Both the position numbers and the translations under genes were made by a program. Shown one piece after another: positions 23,103 through 31,360 of a stretch of 64,000 nt of DNA; position 1 is the first letter of the stretch; every line of letters begins with the position of its first letter. The notes under the pieces are model-generated. The model was not told where the DNA came from and did no database searches. It worked only from the letters and a program-made list of their open reading frames with translations. Source of the stretch: CBDIHH01 sp965279095 (GTDB lineage Bacteria; Pseudomonadota; Alphaproteobacteria; Caulobacterales; Caulobacteraceae); contig CBDIHH010000004.1 of NCBI GenBank assembly GCA_965279095.1, positions 62,001-126,000 of the forward strand, read 5' to 3'.

Positions 23103-24950
23103 TCAGGCCGCGTGGGCGCCGAACTGAAGCTCCGCCAGACGGGCGTAAAGGCCGCCCTTGGCGACGAGATCCGCGTGGCGTCCCTCCTCCACCACGCGCC
23201 CGTCCTCTAGCACCAGGATGCGGTCGGCGCGCAGGACCGTGGCCAGGCGGTGGGCGATCACCAGGGTGGTGCGCCCCACCATGGCGCCGTCGAGGGCGGC
23301 CTGGACCAGCCGCTCGTTCTCGGCGTCCAGCGCGCTGGTGGCCTCGTCGAGGAGCAGGACCGGCGCTTCGCGCACCAGGGCGCGGGCGATGGCCAACCGC
23401 TGGCGCTGGCCGCCGGAAAGGGTCTTGCCGCGCTCGCCCACGGGGGTGTCGAAGCCCTCCGGCAAGGCGTCGATGAAGCCCTCCGCCTGGGCCGCCCGGG
23501 CGGCGGCGCGGGCGGCGGCGAGGTCGGCGTCGTCGCGGCCGAAGCGGATGTTGTCCAGGGCCGATCCCGAGAACAGGGGCGCGTCCTGGGCCACCAGGGC
23601 CAGGCGCGCGCGCACCTCGGCAGGATCGGCGTCGCGCAGGTCGACCCCGTCGATGAGCACCCGGCCGGACTGGGGGTCGTAGAAGCGCAGCAGCAGCCGC
23701 AGCACCGTGCTCTTGCCGGCGCCGGACGGCCCCACCAGGGCCACCCGCTCCCCCGCCCGCACGGTGAAGCTCATGCCGTTGAGGGCGGCGAGGTCCGGGC
23801 GCCCGGGGTAGTGGAAGACCACGTCCTCGAAGACGATCTCGCCCCGGGCCGGGACGGGCAGCGGGACGGGCCGCGCCGGGGGGGCGATGTCGGGCCGCGC
23901 GCGCAGGATCTCGCCGATCCGCTCCATGGCGCCCGAGCCCTTCTGGATGTCGCCCCACACCTCGGCCAGGGCTCCGACGGAGCCGGCGGCCAGGACCGCA
24001 AGGAAGACGAACTGCAGCAGTTGGCCGCCCGACATGGTCCCGGCCAGCACCGAATGGGCCCCGGCGAACAGGATCGCGGCCACCCCGCCGAACACCAGGC
24101 CCATGACCAGGAAGGTCATCACCGCCCGGGCGCCGATGCGGCTGCGCGAGGCCGAGAAGGCGTCCTCCACCGACCGGCCGAAGCGGCCGGCCGCGTTCGT
24201 CTCCTGGCCGAAGGCCTGGATGGTGTCGAGGGCGTCGAGGGTCTCGCCGGCATAGCCCATCGCCCCGGCGAACAGGTCCTGCGAGCGCACGGTGAGCTTT
24301 CGCACCCGCCGGCCGTAGAGGAACATCGGCGCCATGACGATCGGGCCCAGCATCAGCACGAACAGGGTCAGCCGGGGGCTGACGAAGACCAGCAGGATCA
24401 GGGCGCCGATGACGCTGAGGCCATTGCGCAGCCCCAGGCTGATCGAGGTGGTCAGGAAGTTCTCGATGATGGTGATGTCGGCGGTCATCCGCGAGATCAC
24501 CTCGCCCGTGCGCGTCTTCAGGAAGAAGGCGGGGTCCAGGCTCAGCACATGGGCGTAGAGGGCCTTGCGGATGTCGGCCACCACCCGCTCGCCCAGCCGG
24601 GTGACGAAATAGTAGCGCAGGGCCGTGGCCCCCGCGAGCACCACCGCCACCGCCGCCATCGCCAGGAAGTAGCGGGTCAGGGTGTCGGGGTCGCTGGCGG
24701 CGCCGAAGCCCTTGTCCACCACCAGGCGCGCGGCGCCGGTCATGGCCAGGGTGGCGGCGGTGGAGACGATCAGGAACAGGCCCGCGGCCACGGCCTCGCC
24801 CAGGTGGCGGCCGATGAAGGGGAGGATGCCCGACAGGGGGCGCAGGTTGCGGCTCTTGGGCCGACGGTCGGCGGCGGCGTCGTAGCTGGCGGCCAGGGCG
24901 GCCCCGGCGGTGGGTCGCCCGGCGGTGTCGAGCGGCGGAGAGTCGGTCAT
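23103..24950 (-). CDS. ABC transporter, fused transmembrane and ATP-binding domains (MsbA-like exporter)
   Basis: A 615-residue half-transporter that dimerises. The ABC_membrane domain with six helices covers about 45-345; the nucleotide-binding domain follows at about 370-610 with Walker A GPSGAGKST, Q-loop region VAQDAPLFSG, signature LSGGQRQR, Walker B VLLLDEATSALD and switch His IAHRLAT. The family exports lipids or drugs; the substrate cannot be inferred. It starts at 24950 and diverges from rpmE. Confidence 0.95.
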   Translation of the reverse strand: MTDSPPLDTAGRPTAGAALAASYDAAADRRPKSRNLRPLSGILPFIGRHLGEAVAAGLFLIVSTAATLAMTGAARLVVDKGFGAASDPDTLTRYFLAMAAVAVVLAGATALRYYFVTRLGERVVADIRKALYAHVLSLDPAFFLKTRTGEVISRMTADITIIENFLTTSISLGLRNGLSVIGALILLVFVSPRLTLFVLMLGPIVMAPMFLYGRRVRKLTVRSQDLFAGAMGYAGETLDALDTIQAFGQETNAAGRFGRSVEDAFSASRSRIGARAVMTFLVMGLVFGGVAAILFAGAHSVLAGTMSGGQLLQFVFLAVLAAGSVGALAEVWGDIQKGSGAMERIGEILRARPDIAPPARPVPLPVPARGEIVFEDVVFHYPGRPDLAALNGMSFTVRAGERVALVGPSGAGKSTVLRLLLRFYDPQSGRVLIDGVDLRDADPAEVRARLALVAQDAPLFSGSALDNIRFGRDDADLAAARAAARAAQAEGFIDALPEGFDTPVGERGKTLSGGQRQRLAIARALVREAPVLLLDEATSALDAENERLVQAALDGAMVGRTTLVIAHRLATVLRADRILVLEDGRVVEEGRHADLVAKGGLYARLAELQFGAHAA

Positions 24951-24987
24951 GAATGTCCCTTGGGCGCCCGGGGAGCCGCGGCCGCCC

Positions 24988-25017
24988 TTGCCTTGCCCGC
25001 GCCGTCTATAGTATAGC
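24988..25017 (+). promoter_or_regulatory. Promoter of rpmE
   Basis: TTGCCT (24988-24993), 18 bp, TATAGC (25012-25017). Transcription would start near 25024, only about 9 nt before a terminator-like hairpin and about 79 nt before the rpmE ATG. Confidence 0.45.
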
Positions 25018-25032
25018 CCCCCATCTTCACAC

Positions 25033-25057
25033 CCCGCCGGGTTCCGGCGGGTTTTTT
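25033..25057 (+). terminator. Terminator-like hairpin in the rpmE leader
   Basis: CCCGCC (25033-25038) pairs with GGCGGG (25046-25051) around a GGGTTCC loop, followed immediately by TTTTTT (25052-25057). By form it is an intrinsic terminator on the plus strand. There is no plus-strand gene between it and the predicted promoter, so it probably attenuates rpmE. Confidence 0.65.
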
Positions 25058-25102
25058 CTTCCGCCGCGGCGCTTGCGCCACACGCGGCCCGGACGGCGAC
25101 CC

Positions 25103-25327
25103 ATGAAGCAAGACACTCACCCCGACTACCACTTCATCACCGTGGTGATGACCGACGGGTCGACCTATCAGACGCGCTCCACCTACGGCAAGGAAGGCGC
25201 GACCCTGAACCTCGACATCGACCCGCGCACCCATCCGGCGTGGACCGGCGGCAACCAGACCCTGCTCGACCGCGGCGGCCGCGTGTCGCGCTTCAACAAC
25301 AAGTTCGCCGGCTTCGTTAAGAAGTAA
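25103..25327 (+). CDS. rpmE: 50S ribosomal protein bL31
   Basis: A 74-residue protein matching the zinc-free bL31 form (MKQDTHPDYHFITVVMTDGS at the start, HPAWTGG in the middle, FNNKFAGF at the end; no Cys). It bridges the ribosomal subunits. In E. coli rpmE is autoregulated through its leader mRNA; here the leader carries a terminator-like hairpin. A strong terminator follows the gene. Confidence 0.96.
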   Translation: MKQDTHPDYHFITVVMTDGSTYQTRSTYGKEGATLNLDIDPRTHPAWTGGNQTLLDRGGRVSRFNNKFAGFVKK

Positions 25328-25352
25328 TCGGCGCAAGCCGGGCGACCCGAAC

Positions 25353-25382
25353 AGCCGGCCGCGGCGACGCGGCCGGCTTTTT
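25353..25382 (+). terminator. Rho-independent terminator of rpmE
   Basis: An 11-bp perfect stem (25353-25363 with 25368-25378) with a GCGA tetraloop and TTTTT. It marks the right edge of rpmE and lies 20 bp from the cbbR stop on the opposite strand. Confidence 0.9.
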
Positions 25383-25402
25383 CGTGTTCGATCCGGGCCA
25401 CG

Positions 25403-26332
25403 TCAGGCCACGCGGGCGCCGCGCAGCAGCGGCGGCAGGAACAGCCGCCCCTCGCGCGCCAGAAACTCCCACAGGGCGCTGGAGGCGGCGGTCAGCCGCT
25501 TCTCCGCATGGCGCACCACCTGCCAGCGGCGCAGGGCCGGCAGGCCCACCACGTCCAGGACCGCCAGCCGGCCCCCCTCCACCTCGGTGGCGATGGTGTG
25601 GCCGGAGATGAAGGCGATGCCCAGGCCGGCCATCACCGCCTGCTTGATGGTCTCGTTGCTCGACATCTCCATGGCGATCGGCGGGGCGATGCGCGCCTCG
25701 TCGAACAGGCGCTGCATCAGGCCGCGGGTGCCCGATCCCGGTTCGCGCACCAGGAAGGCCTCCTTGGCGAGGGCCTCCAGCGGGATGCGCTGGCGGCGCG
25801 CCAGCCGGTGGTCCGGGGCGGCGACGATGACATGGGGATGGTCGCCGATCACCACCGCCTCCACCGCCACCCCCTCCGGCGGCAGCCCCATGATGACCAG
25901 GTCAAATTCCATGGCCGCCAGGGAGCGGACCATGTCCTCCCGATTGCTGACGGCCAGGCGGATGTCGGTTTCCGGGTGCAGCTTGCGAAAGGCCCCCAGG
26001 GCGGCGGGGGCGAAGTATTTGGCGGTGCTGACCACCCCCACCGTCACGCTGCCGCTGCGCACGCCGCGCAAGGCGCCCAGGTGCTGCTCGGTCTCGCGCA
26101 GGACCGCATCGATGCGCTGGGCGGCCTCCAGCATCCGCTGGCCGGCGGCGGTGAGCACCATGCCCTGACGGCCGCGCTCGAACACCGCCAGGCCCAGCTG
26201 CTGTTCCAGCAGCTTCAGCTGCAGGGTCACCGCCGGGGGCGTGACCGACAGGCTGTCGGCCGCCGACACCACCCGCCCGCTGCGGGCGATGGCGGCGACG
26301 ATGCGCAGCTGCTTGAGGGTGACGTCGCGCAT
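25403..26332 (-). CDS. cbbR: LysR-type regulator of the Calvin-cycle operon, CbbR
   Basis: A 309-residue LysR-type activator diverging from the cbb operon, which is the standard arrangement for CbbR. The winged HTH (about 1-60) reads LKQLRIVAAIARSG and SVTPPAVTLQLKLLEQQLG; the effector domain includes FLVREPGSGTRGLMQRLFDE and EMSSNETIKQAVMAGLGIAF, both characteristic of CbbR. It is expected to sense Calvin-cycle or redox metabolites and activate cbbF. ATG at 26332. Confidence 0.92.
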   Translation of the reverse strand: MRDVTLKQLRIVAAIARSGRVVSAADSLSVTPPAVTLQLKLLEQQLGLAVFERGRQGMVLTAAGQRMLEAAQRIDAVLRETEQHLGALRGVRSGSVTVGVVSTAKYFAPAALGAFRKLHPETDIRLAVSNREDMVRSLAAMEFDLVIMGLPPEGVAVEAVVIGDHPHVIVAAPDHRLARRQRIPLEALAKEAFLVREPGSGTRGLMQRLFDEARIAPPIAMEMSSNETIKQAVMAGLGIAFISGHTIATEVEGGRLAVLDVVGLPALRRWQVVRHAEKRLTAASSALWEFLAREGRLFLPPLLRGARVA

Positions 26333-26447
26333 GGCCTCACTAAGAAAAACTGAGTGATCAGCAAAGATAATTCAATTTCACTTAGTTCAACGCCTCCCGC
26401 AAGCTGATCTCGTGAGACGACATGTGCCGTGGTCTGGGGAGGGCCTG
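26333..26447. promoter_or_regulatory. cbbR-cbbF divergent regulatory region
   Basis: An AT-rich island in very GC-rich surroundings. CACTAAG (26338-26344) and CTTAGT (26381-26386) form a widely spaced inverted repeat; GATAATTCAATTTCACTTAG contains overlapping T-N11-A type half-sites expected for LysR regulators. It is the likely CbbR-binding region; individual sites are not resolved. Confidence 0.6.
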
Positions 26448-27485
26448 GTGACCGCCGATCCGCTGACACTGGACGCCTATCTGGCCGCCTGGACGGCCGG
26501 CGACCCCCGGATGATCGGGGCCGCCGAGGCCGTGGTCGCCGTGGCGGGGGCCTGCCTGACCCTGTCAGCGCGCATCCGCCGGGGTCCCATCGGCGGCCGC
26601 ATGGGCGCGGTGATCGGCACGAACGCTGACGGCGACGAGCAGAAGGCCCTCGACGTGTGGGCCAATGATCTTCTGGTCGAGGCCCTCCGCGTGGCCGGAG
26701 TGCGGGCGGTGGCCTCCGAGGAGATGGACGAGGCGCTCGACCTGGCCGGGCCCGCGGCGGTAGCGGTGGCCTTCGACCCCCTGGACGGCTCGTCCAACAT
26801 CGACACCAACGTCTCCATCGGCACCATCTTCACCGTGCTGCCGTCCACCGGACGCGCCGACCAGGATTTCCTACAGCCCGGCTCGGCCCAGCTGGCCGCC
26901 GGCTATGTGCTCTACGGCCCGCACACCTCGCTGATGCTGACGGTGGGCGACGGGGTCCAGTGCTTCACCCTGGACCCCGAGGACAATGCCTTCGTGCTCA
27001 CCGACCCCGATGTTCAGGTGGCGCCGCGGACCAACGAATACGCCATCAACGCCTCCAACTACCGGCACTGGGGCGCGGCGGTGCGGGCCTATATCGACGC
27101 CTGTGTCGCCGGACGCGACGGGCCGCGCGACGCCGACTGCAACATGCGCTGGATCGGCTCCCTGGTGGCCGACTGCCACCGCATCCTGGTGAGGGGCGGG
27201 GTCTATCTGTATCCCCGCGACCTGCGGCCGGGGTACGAGGACGGCCGCCTGCGGCTGGTCTATGAGGGCAATCCCATCGCCTTCCTGATCGAGCAGGCCG
27301 GCGGAAAGGCCTTCGACGGCCGCACCCGCATTCTCGACCTGGTCCCCACGAGCCTGCACCAGCGCACCCCGCTGATGTTCGGCTCGTCCGAGGAGGTCGA
27401 CCGCATCGCCCGCAACGTGTCCCACCCCGACCTGGTGGTGGCGCGGGCGCCGCTGTTCCACCGCCGCGGCCTCTTCAAGCGCTGA
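26448..27485 (+). CDS. cbbF: Fructose-1,6-bisphosphatase, class I (Calvin cycle)
   Basis: A 345-residue enzyme hydrolysing fructose-1,6-bisphosphate (and possibly sedoheptulose-1,7-bisphosphate) for RuBP regeneration. The metal site is FDPLDGSSNIDTN (about residue 110); also intact are the Glu pair in ASEEMDE and the substrate loop TNEYAINASNYRHW. GTG at 26448 is preferred: GGGGAGG lies just upstream, and an earlier GTG at 26412 adds 12 unconserved residues. First gene of the cbb operon, 14 bp before cbbP. Confidence 0.95.
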   Translation: MTADPLTLDAYLAAWTAGDPRMIGAAEAVVAVAGACLTLSARIRRGPIGGRMGAVIGTNADGDEQKALDVWANDLLVEALRVAGVRAVASEEMDEALDLAGPAAVAVAFDPLDGSSNIDTNVSIGTIFTVLPSTGRADQDFLQPGSAQLAAGYVLYGPHTSLMLTVGDGVQCFTLDPEDNAFVLTDPDVQVAPRTNEYAINASNYRHWGAAVRAYIDACVAGRDGPRDADCNMRWIGSLVADCHRILVRGGVYLYPRDLRPGYEDGRLRLVYEGNPIAFLIEQAGGKAFDGRTRILDLVPTSLHQRTPLMFGSSEEVDRIARNVSHPDLVVARAPLFHRRGLFKR

Positions 27486-27499
27486 GCGGAGGCGGGACC

Positions 27500-28375
27500 A
27501 TGTCGATCAAGCACCCCATCATCTCGGTCACCGGCTCCTCGGGCGCCGGGACGACGACGGTCAAGCACACCTTCGCCCAGATCTTCCGCCGCGAGGGGGT
27601 GGTGGCGGCGATGATCGAGGGCGACGCCTTCCATCGCTACGACCGCGCCCAGATGCGCCAGAAACTCATCGACGCCGAGGCCCAGGGCAATCGCCATCTG
27701 AGCCATTTCGGCCCGGGCGAGAACCTGTTCGAGGCGCTGGAGGAGACTTTCCGCAGCTATTCGGAAACGGGAACGGGGCGCACCCGCCACTACATCCACG
27801 ACGACAAGGAGGCGGCGGAATTCGGCGGCTCACCCGGGACCTTCACCCCCTGGACCCAACTGCCCACCGGAACCGACCTGCTGTTCTACGAGGGGCTGCA
27901 CGGGGCGGTGGTGACCGAGACGGTCAATGTGGCGCGCTATGGCGACCTGAAGATCGGCATCGTGCCGGTGATCAATCTGGAATGGATCCAGAAGATCCAT
28001 CGCGACAAGGCCACCCGGGGCCATTCCCTCGAGGCGGTGACGGACACCATCCTGCGGCGGATGCCCGACTACATCAACTTCATCTGCCCGCAGTTCACCG
28101 AGACGGACATCAACTTCCAGCGCATCCCGACGGTGGACACGTCCAACCCCTTCGTCGCGCGGTGGATCCCGACCCCGGACGAGTCGATGGTGGTGATCCG
28201 CTTCAAGAACCCCCGCGGCATCGACTTTCTCTACCTGACGTCGATGATCCAGAACTCGTTCATGTCCCGGGCGAACTCCATCGTCATCCCCGGCGGCAAG
28301 CTCGACATCGCCATGCAGCTGATCCTCACGCCCATGATCATGGAGCTGGTGGATCGCCGGCGGAGGCTCGACTGA
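27500..28375 (+). CDS. cbbP: Phosphoribulokinase
   Basis: A 291-residue class I (proteobacterial) phosphoribulokinase making RuBP from ribulose-5-phosphate and ATP. The P-loop GSSGAGTTTVK (residues 12-22), the catalytic Asp in EGDAFHRYDR, and FYEGLHGAVVTE are typical. It is a diagnostic Calvin-cycle enzyme. Its stop codon overlaps the start of cbbA by one base (TGATG). Confidence 0.97.
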   Translation: MSIKHPIISVTGSSGAGTTTVKHTFAQIFRREGVVAAMIEGDAFHRYDRAQMRQKLIDAEAQGNRHLSHFGPGENLFEALEETFRSYSETGTGRTRHYIHDDKEAAEFGGSPGTFTPWTQLPTGTDLLFYEGLHGAVVTETVNVARYGDLKIGIVPVINLEWIQKIHRDKATRGHSLEAVTDTILRRMPDYINFICPQFTETDINFQRIPTVDTSNPFVARWIPTPDESMVVIRFKNPRGIDFLYLTSMIQNSFMSRANSIVIPGGKLDIAMQLILTPMIMELVDRRRRLD

Positions 28376-29469
28376 TGGCGCGCATCACCCTGCGTCAGCT
28401 GCTCGATCACGCCGCCGAATACGGCTACGGCGTGCCGGCCTTCAACATCAACAACATGGAGCAGGGCCTGGCGATCCTGCAGGCGGCGCAGGCCTGCGAC
28501 GCCCCGGTGATCCTGCAGGCCAGCCGCGGGGCGCGGTCCTACGCCGGCGACATCATGCTGGCCAAGATGATGGAGGCGCTGGAGCTGATGTTCCCGGCCA
28601 TCCCCATCGTCATCCACCAGGACCACGGCAACACCGCCCAGACCTGCCTGTCGGCGATCCAGCACGGCTTCACCTCGGTGATGATGGACGGGTCGCTGCA
28701 GGCCGATGCCAAGACCCCCGCCGACTATGCCTACAACGTCGCGGTCACCGCCGAGGTGACGCGGCTGGCGCACATGGTGGGGGTTTCGGTGGAGGGTGAA
28801 CTGGGCTGCCTGGGCAGCCTGGAGTCCGGCCGCGGCGAGGCCGAGGACGGGCACGGCTTCGAGGGCGCCCTGGACCGGGCGATGCTGCTCACCGACCCGG
28901 ACGAGGCCGAGCGCTTCGTCGCCGAGACCCAGGTGGACGCCCTGGCGGTGGCCCTGGGCACCTCGCACGGGGCCTACAAGTTCAGCCGCCGGCCCACCGG
29001 CGACATCCTGGCCATGGACGTCATCGAGCGCATCCACGCCCGCCTGCCCAACACCCACATCGTCATGCACGGCTCCTCCTCGGTGCCCGAGGAATGGCAG
29101 GCGGTGTTCAACGCCCATGGGGGCGAGATGCGCGAGACCTACGGCGTGCCGGTGGATGAACTGGTGCGCGGCATCCGCCACGGGGTCCGCAAGATCAACA
29201 TCGACACCGACCTGCGCCTGGCCGCCGCCGCCGAGTTCCGCCGCGTCGCCATGACCCAGCCGGCCGAGTTCGACCCGCGCAAGTTCCTGAAGCCCTCGAT
29301 GGAGGCCATGGCCTCCATCTGCCGCGACCGCTTCGAGGCCTTCGGTACGGCCGGCCGGGCCTCGTCGATCCGGCCCGCGCCGATGGCCGAGATGGCCAGT
29401 CGCTACGCCTCCGGCAGCCTCGACCCCCAGCGGCGGGCCGCCGCCGCCCTAGAGGAGACCCACCCATGA
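28375..29469 (+). CDS. cbbA: Class II fructose-bisphosphate aldolase, Calvin-cycle copy
   Basis: A 364-residue class II aldolase, closely resembling the copy at 12518-13603 (same start MARITLRQLLDHAAEY, same HQDHGN zinc block, HGSSSVP and KINIDTD). In the Calvin cycle it makes fructose-1,6- and sedoheptulose-1,7-bisphosphate. Its ends overlap both neighbours: one base with cbbP and four bases (ATGA) with cbbL. The two aldolases may be an ancient duplication or independent acquisition. Confidence 0.96.
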   Translation: MARITLRQLLDHAAEYGYGVPAFNINNMEQGLAILQAAQACDAPVILQASRGARSYAGDIMLAKMMEALELMFPAIPIVIHQDHGNTAQTCLSAIQHGFTSVMMDGSLQADAKTPADYAYNVAVTAEVTRLAHMVGVSVEGELGCLGSLESGRGEAEDGHGFEGALDRAMLLTDPDEAERFVAETQVDALAVALGTSHGAYKFSRRPTGDILAMDVIERIHARLPNTHIVMHGSSSVPEEWQAVFNAHGGEMRETYGVPVDELVRGIRHGVRKINIDTDLRLAAAAEFRRVAMTQPAEFDPRKFLKPSMEAMASICRDRFEAFGTAGRASSIRPAPMAEMASRYASGSLDPQRRAAAALEETHP

Positions 29470-30923
29470 ACGCGCCCGACATGACCGTCACCGGCAAGGA
29501 ACGCTACGCCGCCGGGGTGATGGAATACGCCAAGATGGGCTACTGGGAGCCCGACTACGTCCCCAAGGACACCGACCTGATCGCCCTGTTCCGGGTCACG
29601 CCCCAGGAGGGGGTGGACTCCATCGAGGCGGCCGCCGCCATCGCCGGGGAAAGCTCCACCGCCACCTGGACGGTGGTGTGGACCGACCGCCTGACCGCCT
29701 GCGAGAAATACCGCGCCAAGGCCTATCGGGTCGACGCGGTGCCCAACGCCCCAGGGCAGTATTTCGCCTACATCGCCTACGATCTCGACCTGTTCGAGGG
29801 CGGCTCCATCGCCAACCTGACCGCCTCGATCATCGGCAACGTCTTCGGCTTCAAGGCGGTCAAGGCCCTGCGGCTGGAGGACATGCGCATCCCCGTCGCC
29901 TATCTGAAGACCTTCCAGGGCCCGGCCACGGGCATCGTGGTGGAGCGCGAGCGGCTGGACAAGTTCGGCCGCCCGCTCCTGGGCGCCACCACCAAGCCCA
30001 AGCTGGGCCTGTCCGGCCGCAACTACGGCCGGGTGGTCTATGAGGCGCTGAAGGGCGGGCTGGACTTCACCAAGGACGACGAGAACATCAACTCGCAGCC
30101 CTTCATGCATTGGCGCGACCGCTTCCTCTATTGCATGGAGGCGGTCAACCGCGCCCAGGCCGCCACCGGCGAGGTCAAGGGCCACTATCTCAACGTCACC
30201 GCCGGCACCATGGAGGAGATGTACGAGCGGGCGGAGTTCGCCAAGGAGCTGGGGTCGGCGATCATCATGATCGACCTGGTGATCGGCTATACGGCGATCC
30301 AGTCGATGGCCAAGTGGGCCCGCCGCAACGACATGATCCTGCACCTGCACCGGGCGGGCAACTCGACCTATTCGCGGCAGAAGAACCACGGGATGAACTT
30401 CCGGGTGATCTGCAAATGGATGCGGATGGCCGGGGTGGACCACCTGCACGCCGGCACCGTGGTGGGAAAGCTGGAGGGCGATCCTCTGATGATCGCCGGC
30501 TTCTACGACACCCTGCGCGAGGACCGCACGCCGGTGAACCTGGAACACGGCCTGTTCTTCGACCAGGAGTGGGCGTCGCTGAACAAGGTCATGCCGGTGG
30601 CCAGCGGCGGCATCCACGCCGGCCAGATGCACCAGCTGATCCACTATCTGGGCGAGGACGTGGTGCTGCAGTTCGGCGGCGGCACCATCGGCCACCCCAT
30701 GGGCATCCAGGCGGGCGCCACCGCCAACCGGGTCGCGCTGGAGGCCATGATCCTGGCCCGCAACGAGGGCCGGGACTACCTCGCCGAGGGGCCCGAGATC
30801 CTGGCCGCCGCCGCCCGCTGGTGCAGCCCGCTGAAGGCCGCCCTGGAAACCTGGAAGGGCGTGACCTTCAACTACGAGTCCACCGACACCGCCGACTTCG
30901 TCCCCACCGCCACCGTCAGCTGA
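29466..30923 (+). CDS. cbbL: RuBisCO large subunit, red-type form I (IC)
   Basis: A 485-residue catalytic subunit of ribulose-1,5-bisphosphate carboxylase/oxygenase. Intact active site: KPKLGLSGRNYGR, the carbamylated Lys in GLDFTKDDENINSQ, loop 6 VVGKLEGD and the phosphate loop QFGGGTIGHPMG. The N-terminal extension (about 1-30, GKERYAAGVMEYAKMGYW) marks red-type form I as in Cupriavidus and Rhodobacter form IC, agreeing with the CbbX activase downstream. ATG overlaps the cbbA stop. Confidence 0.98.
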   Translation: MNAPDMTVTGKERYAAGVMEYAKMGYWEPDYVPKDTDLIALFRVTPQEGVDSIEAAAAIAGESSTATWTVVWTDRLTACEKYRAKAYRVDAVPNAPGQYFAYIAYDLDLFEGGSIANLTASIIGNVFGFKAVKALRLEDMRIPVAYLKTFQGPATGIVVERERLDKFGRPLLGATTKPKLGLSGRNYGRVVYEALKGGLDFTKDDENINSQPFMHWRDRFLYCMEAVNRAQAATGEVKGHYLNVTAGTMEEMYERAEFAKELGSAIIMIDLVIGYTAIQSMAKWARRNDMILHLHRAGNSTYSRQKNHGMNFRVICKWMRMAGVDHLHAGTVVGKLEGDPLMIAGFYDTLREDRTPVNLEHGLFFDQEWASLNKVMPVASGGIHAGQMHQLIHYLGEDVVLQFGGGTIGHPMGIQAGATANRVALEAMILARNEGRDYLAEGPEILAAAARWCSPLKAALETWKGVTFNYESTDTADFVPTATVS

Positions 30924-30934
30924 GACAGAGCGCC

Positions 30935-31360
30935 ATGCGACTGACCCAAGGGACCTTCTCCTTCCTGCCCGACCTGACCGACGACCAGATCCGCGCCCAG
31001 GTCCAGTACTGCCTCGACCACGGCTGGGCGGTGAACCTGGAGTTCACCGACGACCCCCACCCGCGCAACACCTATTGGGAGATGTGGGGCATCCCCATGT
31101 TCGACGTCCCCGACGCGGCCGGGGTGATGCTGGAGCTGGAGTCCTGCCGCAAGGCTAGGGCCGGGCGGGGCTATATCCGCCTGTCCGCCTTCGACAACAG
31201 CCACGGCTGGGAGTCCCTGCGGTTGTCGTTCATCACCGATCGTCCCGCCGACGAGCCGGGCTTCGCCCTGGAGCGGCAGGAGCGGGGCGGGCGCAGCATC
31301 GCCTACACCACCCGCGCCTATTCGGCCGACCGCCCCGAGGGCGAGCGGTATGGCGGATGA
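30935..31360 (+). CDS. cbbS: RuBisCO small subunit, red-type
   Basis: A 141-residue small subunit. Seen: MRLTQGTFSFLPDLTDDQI at the start (standard for red-type), YWEMWGIPMFD in the middle, and the long C-terminal extension (about 110-141, SIAYTTRAYSADRPEG) that forms the beta-hairpin plugging the L8S8 channel in red-type enzymes. It overlaps the cbbX start by 11 bp. Confidence 0.97.
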   Translation: MRLTQGTFSFLPDLTDDQIRAQVQYCLDHGWAVNLEFTDDPHPRNTYWEMWGIPMFDVPDAAGVMLELESCRKARAGRGYIRLSAFDNSHGWESLRLSFITDRPADEPGFALERQERGGRSIAYTTRAYSADRPEGERYGG

